A DNA stretch of 64,000 nt from Artemisia argyi (taxonomy: Eukaryota > Streptophyta > Magnoliopsida > Asterales > Asteraceae). The stretch spans positions 123,100,373-123,164,372 of the forward strand of contig CM060709.1 in the NCBI GenBank assembly GCA_030686995.1, read 5' to 3'. Numbering within the stretch: position 1 is the stretch's first letter; each line of letters starts with the position of its first letter. Made by a program: the position numbers and the translations under genes. Positions 9,588 through 19,650 of this stretch are shown here, piece by piece. The notes under the pieces are model-generated. The model ran no database searches and had not been told where the DNA came from. It was given only the letters and a program-made list of their open reading frames with translations.

Positions 9588-10328
9588 ATGGACACTTCAC
9601 TTAGACTTCTAAGATTGCAATATATGGTTGAGTGGCTAGAACACCAAGAAGTGCAAAATACCTCATTTAGAGACACCTATGAATCATATGAGCCTTCACC
9701 TAGGATAGATTCTTATGAACAACCTCCATGTTTAGGATCTCGTTTTAGTGAAGCTAATAGAAAAAGCGACCTAGTTTGCCAAGGAATTATGGATAGAGCC
9801 GTATTAATAAACCATAAGTTGGATGAAGCACTAGGTTTGTTATTATCACTACCTAAAGATATAGGTGATCGTGACACGTGGAATGATGAGGTAAATAACA
9901 TAAGCCCACAAAATACTCAACCATCATTTGAGGCACACACACCGCCCGTGACTTACCCGGAAGAAGTAGAAGAAACTTTAGGAATTCCTATGGAGGTAGA
10001 ACCCTTGGACCAGGCACCACTTGAGGATGTAGGTTTGAACACTTGTAGTGATAACCTTACTCCTAGTTCTAGGGGATTTCCTAGTGTTGATGAACCGGAA
10101 CCTCAATCTTTACACACCTTTCCATCCTTAGATATATTTCTAGGAGACAAAAGAGGAACCGACCCACCCATCAACCAATATTATCCGGGTAGTTTTAGGA
10201 TGAAGGAAGCCATTCACTCACCCCCTTCACCTCACGCGGCATATTCACACCCTAAGGGTGTGTATCGCTACTTTCACCCACACTTAATCCTAAGTGTAGG
10301 GAGAACCTCCCATATTTCCATTAAATAA
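9588..10328 (+). CDS. Accessory protein of non-autonomous Athila-type element 1
   Basis: Intact 246-codon frame, the only one in the element. It begins MDTSLRLLRLQYMVEWLEHQ, is acidic and proline-rich in the middle (HTPPVTYPEEVEETLG, MEVEPLDQAPLEDVGLNTC), and ends GVYRYFHPHLILSVGRTS. Middle and tail match the C-terminal half of the element D frame (about 44130-44798), so this is a shared domain and not chance. From memory, similar text occurs in composite-family retroelement proteins; no function is known to me. It has no Gag core, zinc knuckle, protease motif or membrane segment. The N-terminal 80 residues differ from element D, where a Gag core is found. Start chosen at the first ATG, 164 bp after the LTR. 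Confidence 0.7.
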   Translation: MDTSLRLLRLQYMVEWLEHQEVQNTSFRDTYESYEPSPRIDSYEQPPCLGSRFSEANRKSDLVCQGIMDRAVLINHKLDEALGLLLSLPKDIGDRDTWNDEVNNISPQNTQPSFEAHTPPVTYPEEVEETLGIPMEVEPLDQAPLEDVGLNTCSDNLTPSSRGFPSVDEPEPQSLHTFPSLDIFLGDKRGTDPPINQYYPGSFRMKEAIHSPPSPHAAYSHPKGVYRYFHPHLILSVGRTSHISIK

Positions 10329-12169
10329 GGGTAGAGTCAGGCTCGTGACTCGAACAAAAACAAGCGCTTCTTGGGAGGCAACCCATGTTTTATGTGATTT
10401 TATTTGTTTGATTGTTATTTGCTTCCGTATGCATGTTTTATTTTTATTGTTGGTTGATCATGTTTCTCTACTAAAATGTGGAAATACTTTATTATGTTGT
10501 TTAGCCTAGTCTTAACTTCAACCTAAAGGTATTTTTGCAAAAGATAAGTGTAAGGGGAAACCCCAAATATGTTTTTAAGAAACAAACCGATCATGATTCT
10601 CCACAATATTTAATGAACATGTATATTCGTATTTGTTAGAGTCAAATGCTTGTATTGAGTCATCATGAAGTTTTGCAGGATTTTCCAGGAAGTAGGACAA
10701 AGTTTTTCCAGAAATTTTCCGGAAACTTAACATAAGAATTTCTGCAGGTCCATTCTGACGGCGTCAGGGTATTGCTCTTGACGGTGTCAGGAGTTAAAAT
10801 CTGGAAATTTTACCGGTTTTGTTTTTCTAACGGAGTCTTATAGTTTTTGTGAATTATTAAGTTTTATAATCTCCAGGAAATCTGCAAACTTCATTCCACA
10901 AGCATTATATCTTACTTTGTTTTCTAGGATTTAGTAACTTATATAGGATGCCGCCGATTTTACGCGAGGTTGCCTTGTCTACTTTTGTCAGGATTTACAG
11001 GTTATTTGTGACAAGAAGATGATTTATATTCTGGAAGGGAAGCTTTGATTGTTCGTTTTCTTGGAAGAAGATTTAACCTGGCCAACCTAAAATCCATACC
11101 GAGCGAATCAGGGGAGTATTTGATTTCATTCTCTTTACTTTTTAACTTTTACATTCTTTACTTGAACATTGGGGACAATGTTCATCTTAAGTGTAAGGGG
11201 AGGGTAAAAAGATGATACCTTACATATGCACTTTCGCTTGAGTTTGTTTTGTTTGATAGTAGATGAGTAATAAAACTATGAGAAATACTTGTTAGTGTAA
11301 TTTTAGCGCCAAATTTAAAATTTTTTACAACATTTAGGAGTGAAACTTTAGCCATAGCAAGCGTCTCATAGATAGGAGGTTGTATGACTAGCACATAACC
11401 GTATATTCAGAAAAATTTTCCACCCAAAAATGTGAGGTTCGCCTTTAGATTTGATAGGAAAAACATTTATTATTGGTGCTTATGAGTGTACCGGTAGCAT
11501 TTAGATTCTAGAACTTGCGTTAGTGATGCATCCCGAGACCGCTAGTGAGACTACATTCGTGTGGTAGGATTTACTACATGATAAGAGGCATTAGGATCAC
11601 CCTTGTGTTAAACCCGTATCACAATTACTTGACCATTTAAGTCATATTACTTGGCTAGTTAAGTCAACTAATTTTTCCCACACCCTTAGCGTTGTACTCA
11701 TTTTTAGTACACGATACCCCTAGTACACCCCTCCGAGCCTATCTTTTCGTTTCTAACTTTAAGCATTTTACTTAAAGGAAGAATTTGTTACACCCCACTT
11801 AAATGTACAACCAAATCGCCTTAGCCTTCCGTGTATGCGCTCATTTTTAGTGCATTATTGTTATTTGTTAAACCCTAAGTTAACTTTCTAATTGATTACA
11901 TGGTTGCTAAGTCGAGTCATATCCTTGTACATATTGTTTTGGGACGATTGGGACTCATGGGTAAGTACTTATTTTATGGAGTAATGGAGAAGAACATCAT
12001 ATTATTACCCCCATATGTACGTTAATCTTAAAAGTGCTCCAAGTGTTTTAATTTTCTTAATTCGAGTCATTAGATTAGTTAATTGTAAAGTATGTAAAGA
12101 TTCAAGTGTAAGGGGAATGCTCAAACCCCTATGATGTATTATTTTGGATGGTAGGGTAAGAGTGTATGC

Positions 12170-12200
<31 letters not shown>

Positions 12201-12800
12201 GAAAAAGAAAAAAAAAATAGAAAAGAAAAAAAAGAAAAAAAAAAAAAAACATACGGACTACCATCCCGTTTTTATTCTATGTTTATTTTATGTTTTTGTT
12301 ATTTTTCATTTATTAGCTTAAGTCGAGTCTAGTCTTGGCTTAGCAACGCCATATTGTACATGTAATTAACCGAGATTGTTAACTCGCCACCAGTAAAACT
12401 TCCTTTATCCAACAAAACCGTGTAATTCATATCCCTACACCTAACGTTATAACCCTTTAAAAGACCTCTTTGATAGTTTATCCTAGGTGCTTACGCCATG
12501 TGGTGGAGGTTTGATCCTTTCCCAAGCCTATGGTAATCTATTTTGCTATGACAGGTAGTGAGAGATATCTTCCATTTCCATAATGTTATATTACTTTATT
12601 ACACCCGAGAGATGTGAGTATCTAAACACTATTTGTGAGGTGCTTGTGTATGACCTCCGTGCTTGTCTATTGGTCTTTAGTGGAATGATTATTTGTTGTA
12701 ATTACTTTTATATTAGTGTTAAATGACCCCTAACTTGTCTTTTGAGTAGAATAAAAGCTCATTTGCTTGAGGACAAGCAAATCTCAAGTGTAAGGGTATA
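10329..12800 (+). other. Long conserved 3' non-coding region of element 1
   Basis: 2.47 kb without a credible gene, yet nearly collinear with 19650-22124 (B), 44799-46796 (D) and the minus strand of 30023-32229 (C). It opens with CGCTTCTTGGGAGGCAACCC, which I recall from the same position in Athila elements. Inside are two TGACG-N-CGTCA-like sites (10756-10766, 10779-10789), four AAGTGTAAGGGG-type motifs (10546, 11189, 12104, 12786), two 9-bp hairpins directly before two of them, twin hairpins with loop CATTTTT (11693-11711, 11836-11854), and an A-rich tract (about 12170-12250) bracketed by GGATGGTAG/CTACCATCC. Confidence 0.8.
12786..12800 (+). promoter_or_regulatory. Polypurine tract of element 1
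   Basis: AAGTGTAAGGG followed by TATA and then the 3' LTR. It is the plus-strand primer position by location, although it is shorter and less pure than typical tracts. A hairpin ATTTGCTTG/CAAGCAAAT with loop AGGA (12761-12782) lies immediately upstream. Confidence 0.6.
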
Positions 12801-14185
12801 TTATGAGGCGAAAAATGATCCGTTTTTAGGGGGTCATTTAAGCCCGAATCCGACTTTATTTGATCAAATATTGCCCTAAATCGTTCCTTTTGTGATTTTA
12901 GGTGTTTGGAGAGTGAATTCTGGAAAAGAAGCTATTTTGGAGGTTTTTGGAGCATAAAAGTGAAGAAAACGGCTAAGTACCAAATTTCCATGCTGAAAAT
13001 ACAATGTGACGGCGTCAGACATGAAGAATTAAATATCGAAGGTGGTGACGGCGTCAGAAGGACTCGTGACGGCGTCAAAGTGGCAAAATCAATATACCGT
13101 GGGTGGTGACGGCGTCACATAGGCCGTCATAAGTGGATCAAGGCCGTCTGAGGAAGTTTATGGCGGCGAGGTGACGGCGTCAGAAGTTACTCTTGACGCC
13201 GTCAGACTGTTTTTCCTATATATAGTTTTCTAGTTTTTTCATTAAAATGGGAGAAGTTTTGGTGAAACCCTAAAGACGATTTTGGTGCCTCTTTTACAGG
13301 TTTTTCATGGGTTCCAAACCCTTGAGACCTTGCATTGTAATTGAGATAAGTGTACTTTCAATTCAATCAATATGTCTATGTGTTGGTTGTTTATCTCTTG
13401 TTCTTGTCTCAATTCTACTATGCTAGGCTAGATCTCTCTTGTGTTTGCTTAGATCTAATGAAACCTAGATGTTGATTATGTGTTGATTACTTGTCTATTC
13501 TTGTTTTGAATGAATGATTTATATGTTAGGCTTAAGAAAACTGGCAGATCTCCAAATGGTAACATGCTTGAACGTCTTAAGAAACATGAACCGAGGCGTA
13601 CTAGGTCTTTATTGGTTGTATTTAATGCATGAGCCACTGTTTACAATCCCTATAGTCGTGCTGGGTCATGGTGTAGGAGGAGATAAGAGCTCATAGAGTT
13701 GGGGAGTTATGTATGCCACCCCACGAATAGTATTAAGGAATACAATCCGTCATTCATACAAGTGTAACAAGTAATTAACATGTAAAAGATATCTAGGGAG
13801 TAGTGAAGTCTAAGTAAACACAATTTCTCCAATTACTGCTCACAACTTTAGTATAATTTAGTTTAATTTCATTTTTATTATTTTATTTTGATTGCATCTT
13901 AGCTTTGGGTTAGTTGAATAGCAACTAATTCCGCCCACTTCTTCCAAAACCCGAGATTTTAATTGCTTTCATAAAAATATAAAAATACAAAAATAATCAT
14001 CTCTCACCTCTAGAACTATTAATTAGGTTTTCTAATCCTAGCGACACTATTCCTAAGCTGAACGATCAATCCCCCGGTACTTGTCACTATACTATACTAC
14101 AACGATCAGGTACACTGCCTGGTGGGGGTTGTAAGCTTCTCGAGATCCCTCGAGAGGTAAAGCAAGGTGCGATTCCCACGCATTA
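12801..14185 (+). repeat. 3' LTR of element 1
   Basis: 1385 bp, about 99% identical by eye to the 5' LTR. It has lost one 22-bp repeat from the TGACG-N-CGTCA array (six exact sites remain) and both terminal dinucleotides are changed. GCATC follows at 14186. Confidence 0.95.
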
Positions 14186-14190
14186 GCATC

Positions 14191-15094
14191 CATATCCTAA
14201 ATGAGACAAAACATTAAAAAAACAGTCTCAAACAGGGGACTTTCCGAAATTAATTTCTAATAAATTAATTACAGATGGGTTTTCTATAGGATGATTAACT
14301 TCGGACGGGGACTTTCTGAAATTAATCACTAAAATCCTAAAACATTCACAAAAGTCTAACAATAATACATGAATTGACTAACATTCTGAAATCACATTCA
14401 CAAATCGACTAACAATCACATATATATACACACTAAGTTTGGTTTTTCCTTAACTGATATACAATTCATATTGGTGTATACCTATCTTGTATAAGTTAGT
14501 GTAACACATTACATCTTTGAATCACATTTTTTATAATCTAGAGATGTAAATCAAATAGACTTTTTTTTAATGTCATTCAAATGAATATAAAGTCTTAATA
14601 CATAGAGTTGTGGAGCCTCATACGTCTCTTTGTGTAAGTTGTGTGCCCTCTAAAGTCTAATTACATACCACGACTCAACCTATTACCTTATATATCATCA
14701 CAACATCTACATCAACTAGTAGCAACACTCAGATTCACTTCAAGCTTACAATAGCAAATGAAATATCTATTGTCTAACCAAACGCAATATCTACTCGGCT
14801 GGAAAACTAAACGCAATATCTAACCAGATTCACTTCAAGCAAACTTATGCAATATCTACTCGGCTGGAAAACTCAGATTCATTTCAAGCAAACTTATGCA
14901 ATATCAAGTCCAATACCAAGTCCCCCAAGCTGCTATTTGGACCGTGGGTACACAATGAGCACAACCCACCTTGGTTGTGTCGTTAAAACCAACAAAACGA
15001 CTAACCAAACTCTACGGATGGAAAACTAAACTACTAACCAAACTTTATGGCTGGAAAACTAAACTACTAACTAAACGCTACGAGATACCAAAAT
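14191..15094. other. Unassigned AT-rich sequence with irregular tandem repeats
   Basis: No gene recognised. It should be the continuation of whatever lay right of the element 1 target. A GGGGACTTTCYGAAATTAAT unit occurs twice (about 14237 and 14307). CAGATTCACTTCAAGC plus GCAATATCTACTCGGCTGG units recur at about 14730-14900. A 33-bp unit with TGGAAAACTAAACTACTAAC is tandem at about 15000-15075. Confidence 0.5.
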
Positions 15095-15491
15095 TGTTAG
15101 GAATACGTTTATTCACATTAAAGACTCGGTCACCCTGAGTATATTCAAGCATCAAGTAGCTCGTAGCATTTATCGTAGTAATTAGTAGATTAATAGTTTA
15201 ATAGTATGTAAATAGTATTCGTGGAGTGAGTCGGGTCTTCACCCACTATGCTCCCTCTACAGCATGTTTCATGAGGCACTAACTAGTATGTATAAATACC
15301 CTCTCCCACCCAAGCGAGAGGGTTGGAACTCTCATTAATCTGATTTTTGACATTTCACTTTCTCTCTCTAAGTTCCCAATTCTCTCTCTCTTTCTCTCTC
15401 TAAAACTCTTCTACTAATCACCTCCCTTTCTTTCTTAAATCTTATCATAAACACAAGAACCATATATGTTATAATTATTGAATATCCTACA
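15095..15491 (+). repeat. 5' LTR of copia element X
   Basis: Runs TGTTAGGAATACG to ATATCCTACA, 397 bp, followed two bases later by TGGTATCAAGAGCC (15494-15507), the initiator tRNA-Met primer site. It contains TATAAATACC near 15290 as a probable TATA box and a TCTCTC-rich tract at 15359-15410. It resembles the minus-strand LTR at 59191-59561 in ends, length and the TC-rich tract. No 3' partner is in the window. Confidence 0.8.
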
Positions 15492-15493
15492 AT

Positions 15494-15507
15494 TGGTATC
15501 AAGAGCC
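15494..15507 (+). other. Primer binding site of copia element X
   Basis: TGGTATCAAGAGCC, complementary to the initiator tRNA-Met 3' region as usual in plant copia elements. Confidence 0.8.
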
Positions 15508-15760
15508 ATGGTTAGATCTTAGGGATTATTTTCTCTCAAATTTTCAGTTTGGTTTTTGTGTTTTACTTTGGTTCGATTTGTTTTCATAAGACAACAATCG
15601 TGGTTGATTTTTTTGTGGATAGATTTGAATTATTGGTGATACTAGGATTATTATATGATTTTAGTTAAGTGTTTGATTATCATGTTTTTTCCTGTGTTTT
15701 GGTGATTCGTGAGTTTTTTTTAAAAGTTATTCCTGGTTGCAAGTGTATTGAAGATATTCT

Positions 15761-17180
15761 TGATGAGGCGAAAAATGAACCACTTTTAAGGGGTCATTTA
15801 AGCCCGGAATTGAATTTATTTGATCAAATATTGCCCTAAATCATTCCTTTTGTGATTTTTGGTACTTTGGGAGTGAATTCTGGAAAAGGAATCATTTTAG
15901 ACGTTTTTAGAGCATAAAAGTGAAGAAAACGGCAAAGACTTAATTTTCCATGCTGAGAACAGTACCTGACGGCGTCAAGAAGAAAAACCTGATGGCGTCA
16001 AGAGTAAAATCCGTGATGACCCAGTGAAAACCTGAAGGCGTCACAAGAAGGGCGTCAAGAGTTAATATGGTGACGGCCTGCATAAGGGATACGCATGACG
16101 GCATCAAACCCAGATCTAGGCAGTCCGAGAAACTATTTGGCAGCGAGATGACGGCGTCAGCAATTTGTTCTAGACGCCGTCACCTCAGAAAAACTATATA
16201 TACTTTTCTATTTTTCATTCATTAGAGAGGAACTTGTGTGGAGAATACTAGGGCCGAACTTGTGAAACCCTAGGTCATATTTAACAGTATTTTCAAGGGT
16301 TTTTACCCCTTGAATCCTTTCATGTTCAATTGAGATAAGTCTTCTCTTAATTCAATCAATATGTCTATGTGTTGTTTGAATATATCTTATGCTTGTCTTG
16401 ATTTCAACATGCTAGGCTAGATCTATCATGTGTTTGCTTAGATGTAATGAAACCTAGATGTTAATTATATGTTGATTACTTGTTTATAGTTGTATTGGAT
16501 GAATGATTTCAATGTTAGGCTTAAGAAAACTGGCAGATCTCCATTGTGTAACATGCTTGAACGTCTTAGGAAACATGAACCGATGTGTACTAGGTTTTAT
16601 TGGTTGTATTTAATGCATGAGCAAATTCTAATGATCCCATGTTAGGAGCTTCTTAGCCGGCTCGACATAGGAGTGAAGTAGGCGCTTATAGGATTGGGGA
16701 AGTAAGTACGCCACCCCATGAATGGTATTAAGGAATACAATCCATCATCCACGCAACTGTAACAAGTAATTAACATGTAAAAGATATCTAGGGAGTAGTG
16801 AAATCTAAGTAAACACAATTCTCCCATATATTGCTCACACCTTTAGTTTAATATAGTTTATTTTCGTTTCTAGTATTTTATTTTGATTGCATCTTTAGTA
16901 TTGGGTTACTTGACTAGCAACTAATTCCGCCCAACTTCTTTAAAACTGAGATTTTTACTTGCTTTCATAAAATATAAAAAATACAAAAATAATCATCCCT
17001 CATCTCAAGACCTAGTCTTTAGGTTTTCTAATCCTAGCGACACTATTCCTAGCTGAACGATCAATCCCCCGGTACTTGTCATTATACTATACTACATCGA
17101 TCAGGTACACTGCCTGGTGGGGGTTGTAAGCTTCTCGAGATCCCTCGAGAGGTAAAGCCTGGTGCAATTCCCACGCATCA
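15761..17180 (+). repeat. 5' LTR of element B
   Basis: TGATGAGGCG to CGCATCA. TATA-like CTATATATAC at 16194-16203. The upstream TGACG-N-CGTCA array (15968-16185) is heavily decayed. Anti-tRNA-Asp stretch at 17074-17102. Confidence 0.95.
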
Positions 17181-17186
17181 AGTTTT

Positions 17187-17204
17187 TGGCGCCGCAGCCC
17201 GGGG
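17187..17204 (+). other. Primer binding site of element B
   Basis: TGGCGCCGCAGCCCGGGG, tRNA-Asp type, six bases after the LTR. Confidence 0.85.
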
Positions 17205-17350
17205 AATAGTTATTGTCTAGGTTAGAATCTCTTTTTGTTAGGTCTACTTGCTAGATTCCTTTCTAGTAAGATTTTATTTTATATTTAGGTTCTCTTTAGT
17301 CTATCTTATTTCTTCGTGTTTTTGTTCGTAACTCTACACCATCCGACATC

Positions 17351-18236
17351 ATGGACGATGGTAACATCTTTGAACCCATCATCCCACCACAACAAAGCCA
17401 CCCACAAAACCCACCACTAGCTAACCAACCTCTTAGGCCCCGAACCCTAAGAGAGTACTCCCGACCTAGCCACCAAGGCTATCGAAACACTATTGAGCTC
17501 ACCGGAGCCAATGTGTCTCCCTTGCGATCCGACACCATCTGGTTGGTGCAAAGCGGATGTGCATTCCATGGACTTCGTTCCGAAGATCCAAATCAACATC
17601 TCAAGGACTTCCTTAAAATCGTAGATTCTATAGACCTTGATGTTACAACTAGAGAGTCAACTCGATTACGCCTATTCCAATTCTCTCTACGTGATCAACC
17701 TAGTCAATGGCTTGAGTGTTTACCCGCGAGATCCAATCACCACATGGGATGATCTCACCACTCATTTCCTTGCCCAATTCTTCCCACCGGGGAAGACTGC
17801 GATGCTTAGAAATGACATTTTGATAATTGAACAACATCAGGGTGAAACTTTCTACGAAACATGGGCTCATCTCAAGGATCTCCTCCATAAGGTCCCTCAT
17901 CATGGTATAAACCTTTGGTTATTAGTTCAGATTTTCTATGATCATGTCGACTATCACACTAAATGTACAATCGATAGGGCCGCGGGAGGTAGATTGCGTG
18001 ATAAGGACGCCGAGGAGTCCTGGGCAATTATTGAAGAGCTTGCCGCCAATAATCAAGAGATATGGGAGTTTAATCATACTATAAAAGCGGCCATAAACGC
18101 AATCTCAACACCTGAAGGGACTACCAAAATCTCTGATGAACTCCTATGCAAACTTGAGGCAAAAGTTGACTATTTTGAGGAAAGGCAAAGGAGACCCCTA
18201 AGTCCTAGACGGGCTACTGTCAATTCTGTCTCGTAA
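17351..18236 (+). pseudogene. Athila-type gag of element B (one frameshift)
   Basis: Starts MDDGNIFEPIIPPQQSHPQN and carries the Gag core: DPNQHLKDFLKIVDSIDL, STRLRLFQFSLRDQPSQWLE, then in the next frame DDLTTHFLAQFFPPGKTAML and KVPHHGINLW. This is the particle-forming Gag of the Athila group. An extra base at about 17729, just before the ITTWDD motif, shifts the frame, so two overlapping frames are needed (17351-17752 and 17637-18236). No zinc knuckle is present in the remaining tail, unlike element A. The stop at 18234-18236 is followed directly by an ATG in the same frame, so gag and the next segment may once have been one polyprotein. Confidence 0.88.
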
Positions 18237-19210
18237 ATGACTTCAACGCCGTTATCAGAATCACCCTCTAGAGAGAATGTCGAGACTTTTCAAAACTATA
18301 CCCCACTTTATTCCCCTCCTGAGAAACTTAGCCCAGAATTTGAAGCCAGAATTAGAGAATACATGGCAACTCATTCAGATCGGCTCGCTAGATTCGAGGA
18401 AGCAGTTTATAAGCAAAAAGAGGAGATGCAAGAGAAAATGAATGAGATGATGAGTCTGATGGAAGAATATGCCAACCAGAGAACCCCCGAAAGAATGTTA
18501 CTAAGGAAAGAAAGCGTCATCCCTACTACCCGACTTGTTAATTCCATCACAATTGTCCATACGGATAATGAGAAGGTAGAAACCCCTACTGAACAAACCG
18601 TAGAAGAGCCACCAAAATCCCAATCTTTAAGTTACTACCTGAAACATGATATAAACGAAAACACTATAACAAATTGGATAAAGGGTGACGGACGTAACCA
18701 ATCTTCCAAACAGGGTTCTGAGAAGGAGGAAGAGGGAAAAGATGAGTATGATACGTTACCTGGGGGGCCAATATTCAAGAAACTATTGGTACAAAAAGTG
18801 GCTACTAAGCAGATGGCGCGTGGGAACTTTGAGATACCGGCTAGCATCGGGGGTTTGAAATATCTTAGTGCTTTCGCCAATCAAGGATCGGAAGTAAATC
18901 ATATGCCCTTAACTATTTACACCCAACTAACGTCAAAAATGCAGCCCCCACTCGTGTTAGGCTATCCCTCATTGGACACTCTTACGTATACCCCCTAGGA
19001 ATTGCAGAAGATGTGTTGGTTAATGTCGCCGGGTTCATGTACCCTGTTGATTTTATGATCATCGATGACAAGGGAGATGGGTGCATGCCAATAATCCTTG
19101 GGGCACCATTCCTTACCACCGCTAGAGCTGTCATTAAGTATGAAGGTAGGAAAATTGAGCTTAAATCAGGAAAAAGAAAGATTAGCTTCCCCATGACCCT
19201 GGGATGTGGG
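18237..19210 (+). pseudogene. Gag-Pol linker and aspartic protease of element B (inactive)
   Basis: The first part (18237 to about 18750) is a charged linker with EKMNEMMSLMEEYANQ. The protease follows: GNFEIPASIGGLKYLSAFAN (about 18822-18881), QGSEVNHMPL, then after a frameshift near 18960 the frame resumes with PLGIAEDVLVNVAGF and GCMPIILGAPFLTTARAVIK, the conserved ILG-x-PFL flap-end motif of retropepsins. The catalytic triplet expected as D-Q-G-S reads N-Q-G-S, so the active-site aspartate is lost. Together with the frameshift this makes a dead protease. Confidence 0.82.
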
Positions 19211-19650
19211 CAAGAGAGTTTGAGTTGGAGAAAGCTCAAAAACAACATTGACATGTCGCCTATTCGTGTTCAAGAGAAAATACTTGCATGGGAGCCAAGA
19301 ATCAAAAGCTACAAGGAGGCTAAACATGAAAGGAACAAAAGCAATGAAGTTCATGTCGAGTTCGAACACAGTCGACCAGCGAGAAGCCATGTATCATTCG
19401 AGGAAGGGAACTTAGTATTCTTAAGACACTTGGAAATAACGATACCTCCCGATAAACCGAGTCCCTGGTGGTATGGGCCTTTCACAATTGAGAGCATGAG
19501 CCAAGATGGGATGGCTAACCTAAGAAGTAAAGTAGGAGGATAGGTGATTGCTAGTATCGACAGATTGAGGTACTACCACCACAATAGTAATGATCACAAC
19601 TACATGGGGTACATCATCTCAAGGGATGAGGTCACGTAGTAACCTATGAC
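19210..19650 (+). pseudogene. Integrase C-terminal tail fused after the protease
   Basis: The frame 19013-19543 runs from protease straight into ARSHVSFEEGNLVFLRHLEI, PPDKPSPWWYGPFTIESMSQ and DGMANLR, the end-of-pol signature of Ty3/gypsy integrases (usually a GKLRSRWSGPF-like block, then VNGHRLK). Past a TAG at 19541-19543 the next codons still resemble that ending. The whole reverse transcriptase, RNase H and integrase core (normally 2.5-3 kb) is absent, so a large internal deletion joined the two; the junction lies at about 19210-19370. Confidence 0.75.

Larger units (their letters stand above)
8017..14185 (+). mobile_element. Complete non-autonomous Athila-type element 1
   Basis: A 6169-bp element with LTRs 8017-9424 and 12801-14185 and the exact 5-bp duplication GCATC at 8012-8016 and 14186-14190. 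By eye the LTRs differ by about 11 substitutions plus one 22-bp deletion between neighbouring TGACGGCGTCA repeats, so insertion is recent. Internal region: primer site 9431-9449, one intact 246-codon frame (9588-10328), then 2.5 kb of non-coding sequence up to the 3' LTR. There is no Gag core, protease, reverse transcriptase or integrase. Both outer dinucleotides of the 3' LTR are mutated (TG to TT, CA to TA). Confidence 0.96.
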
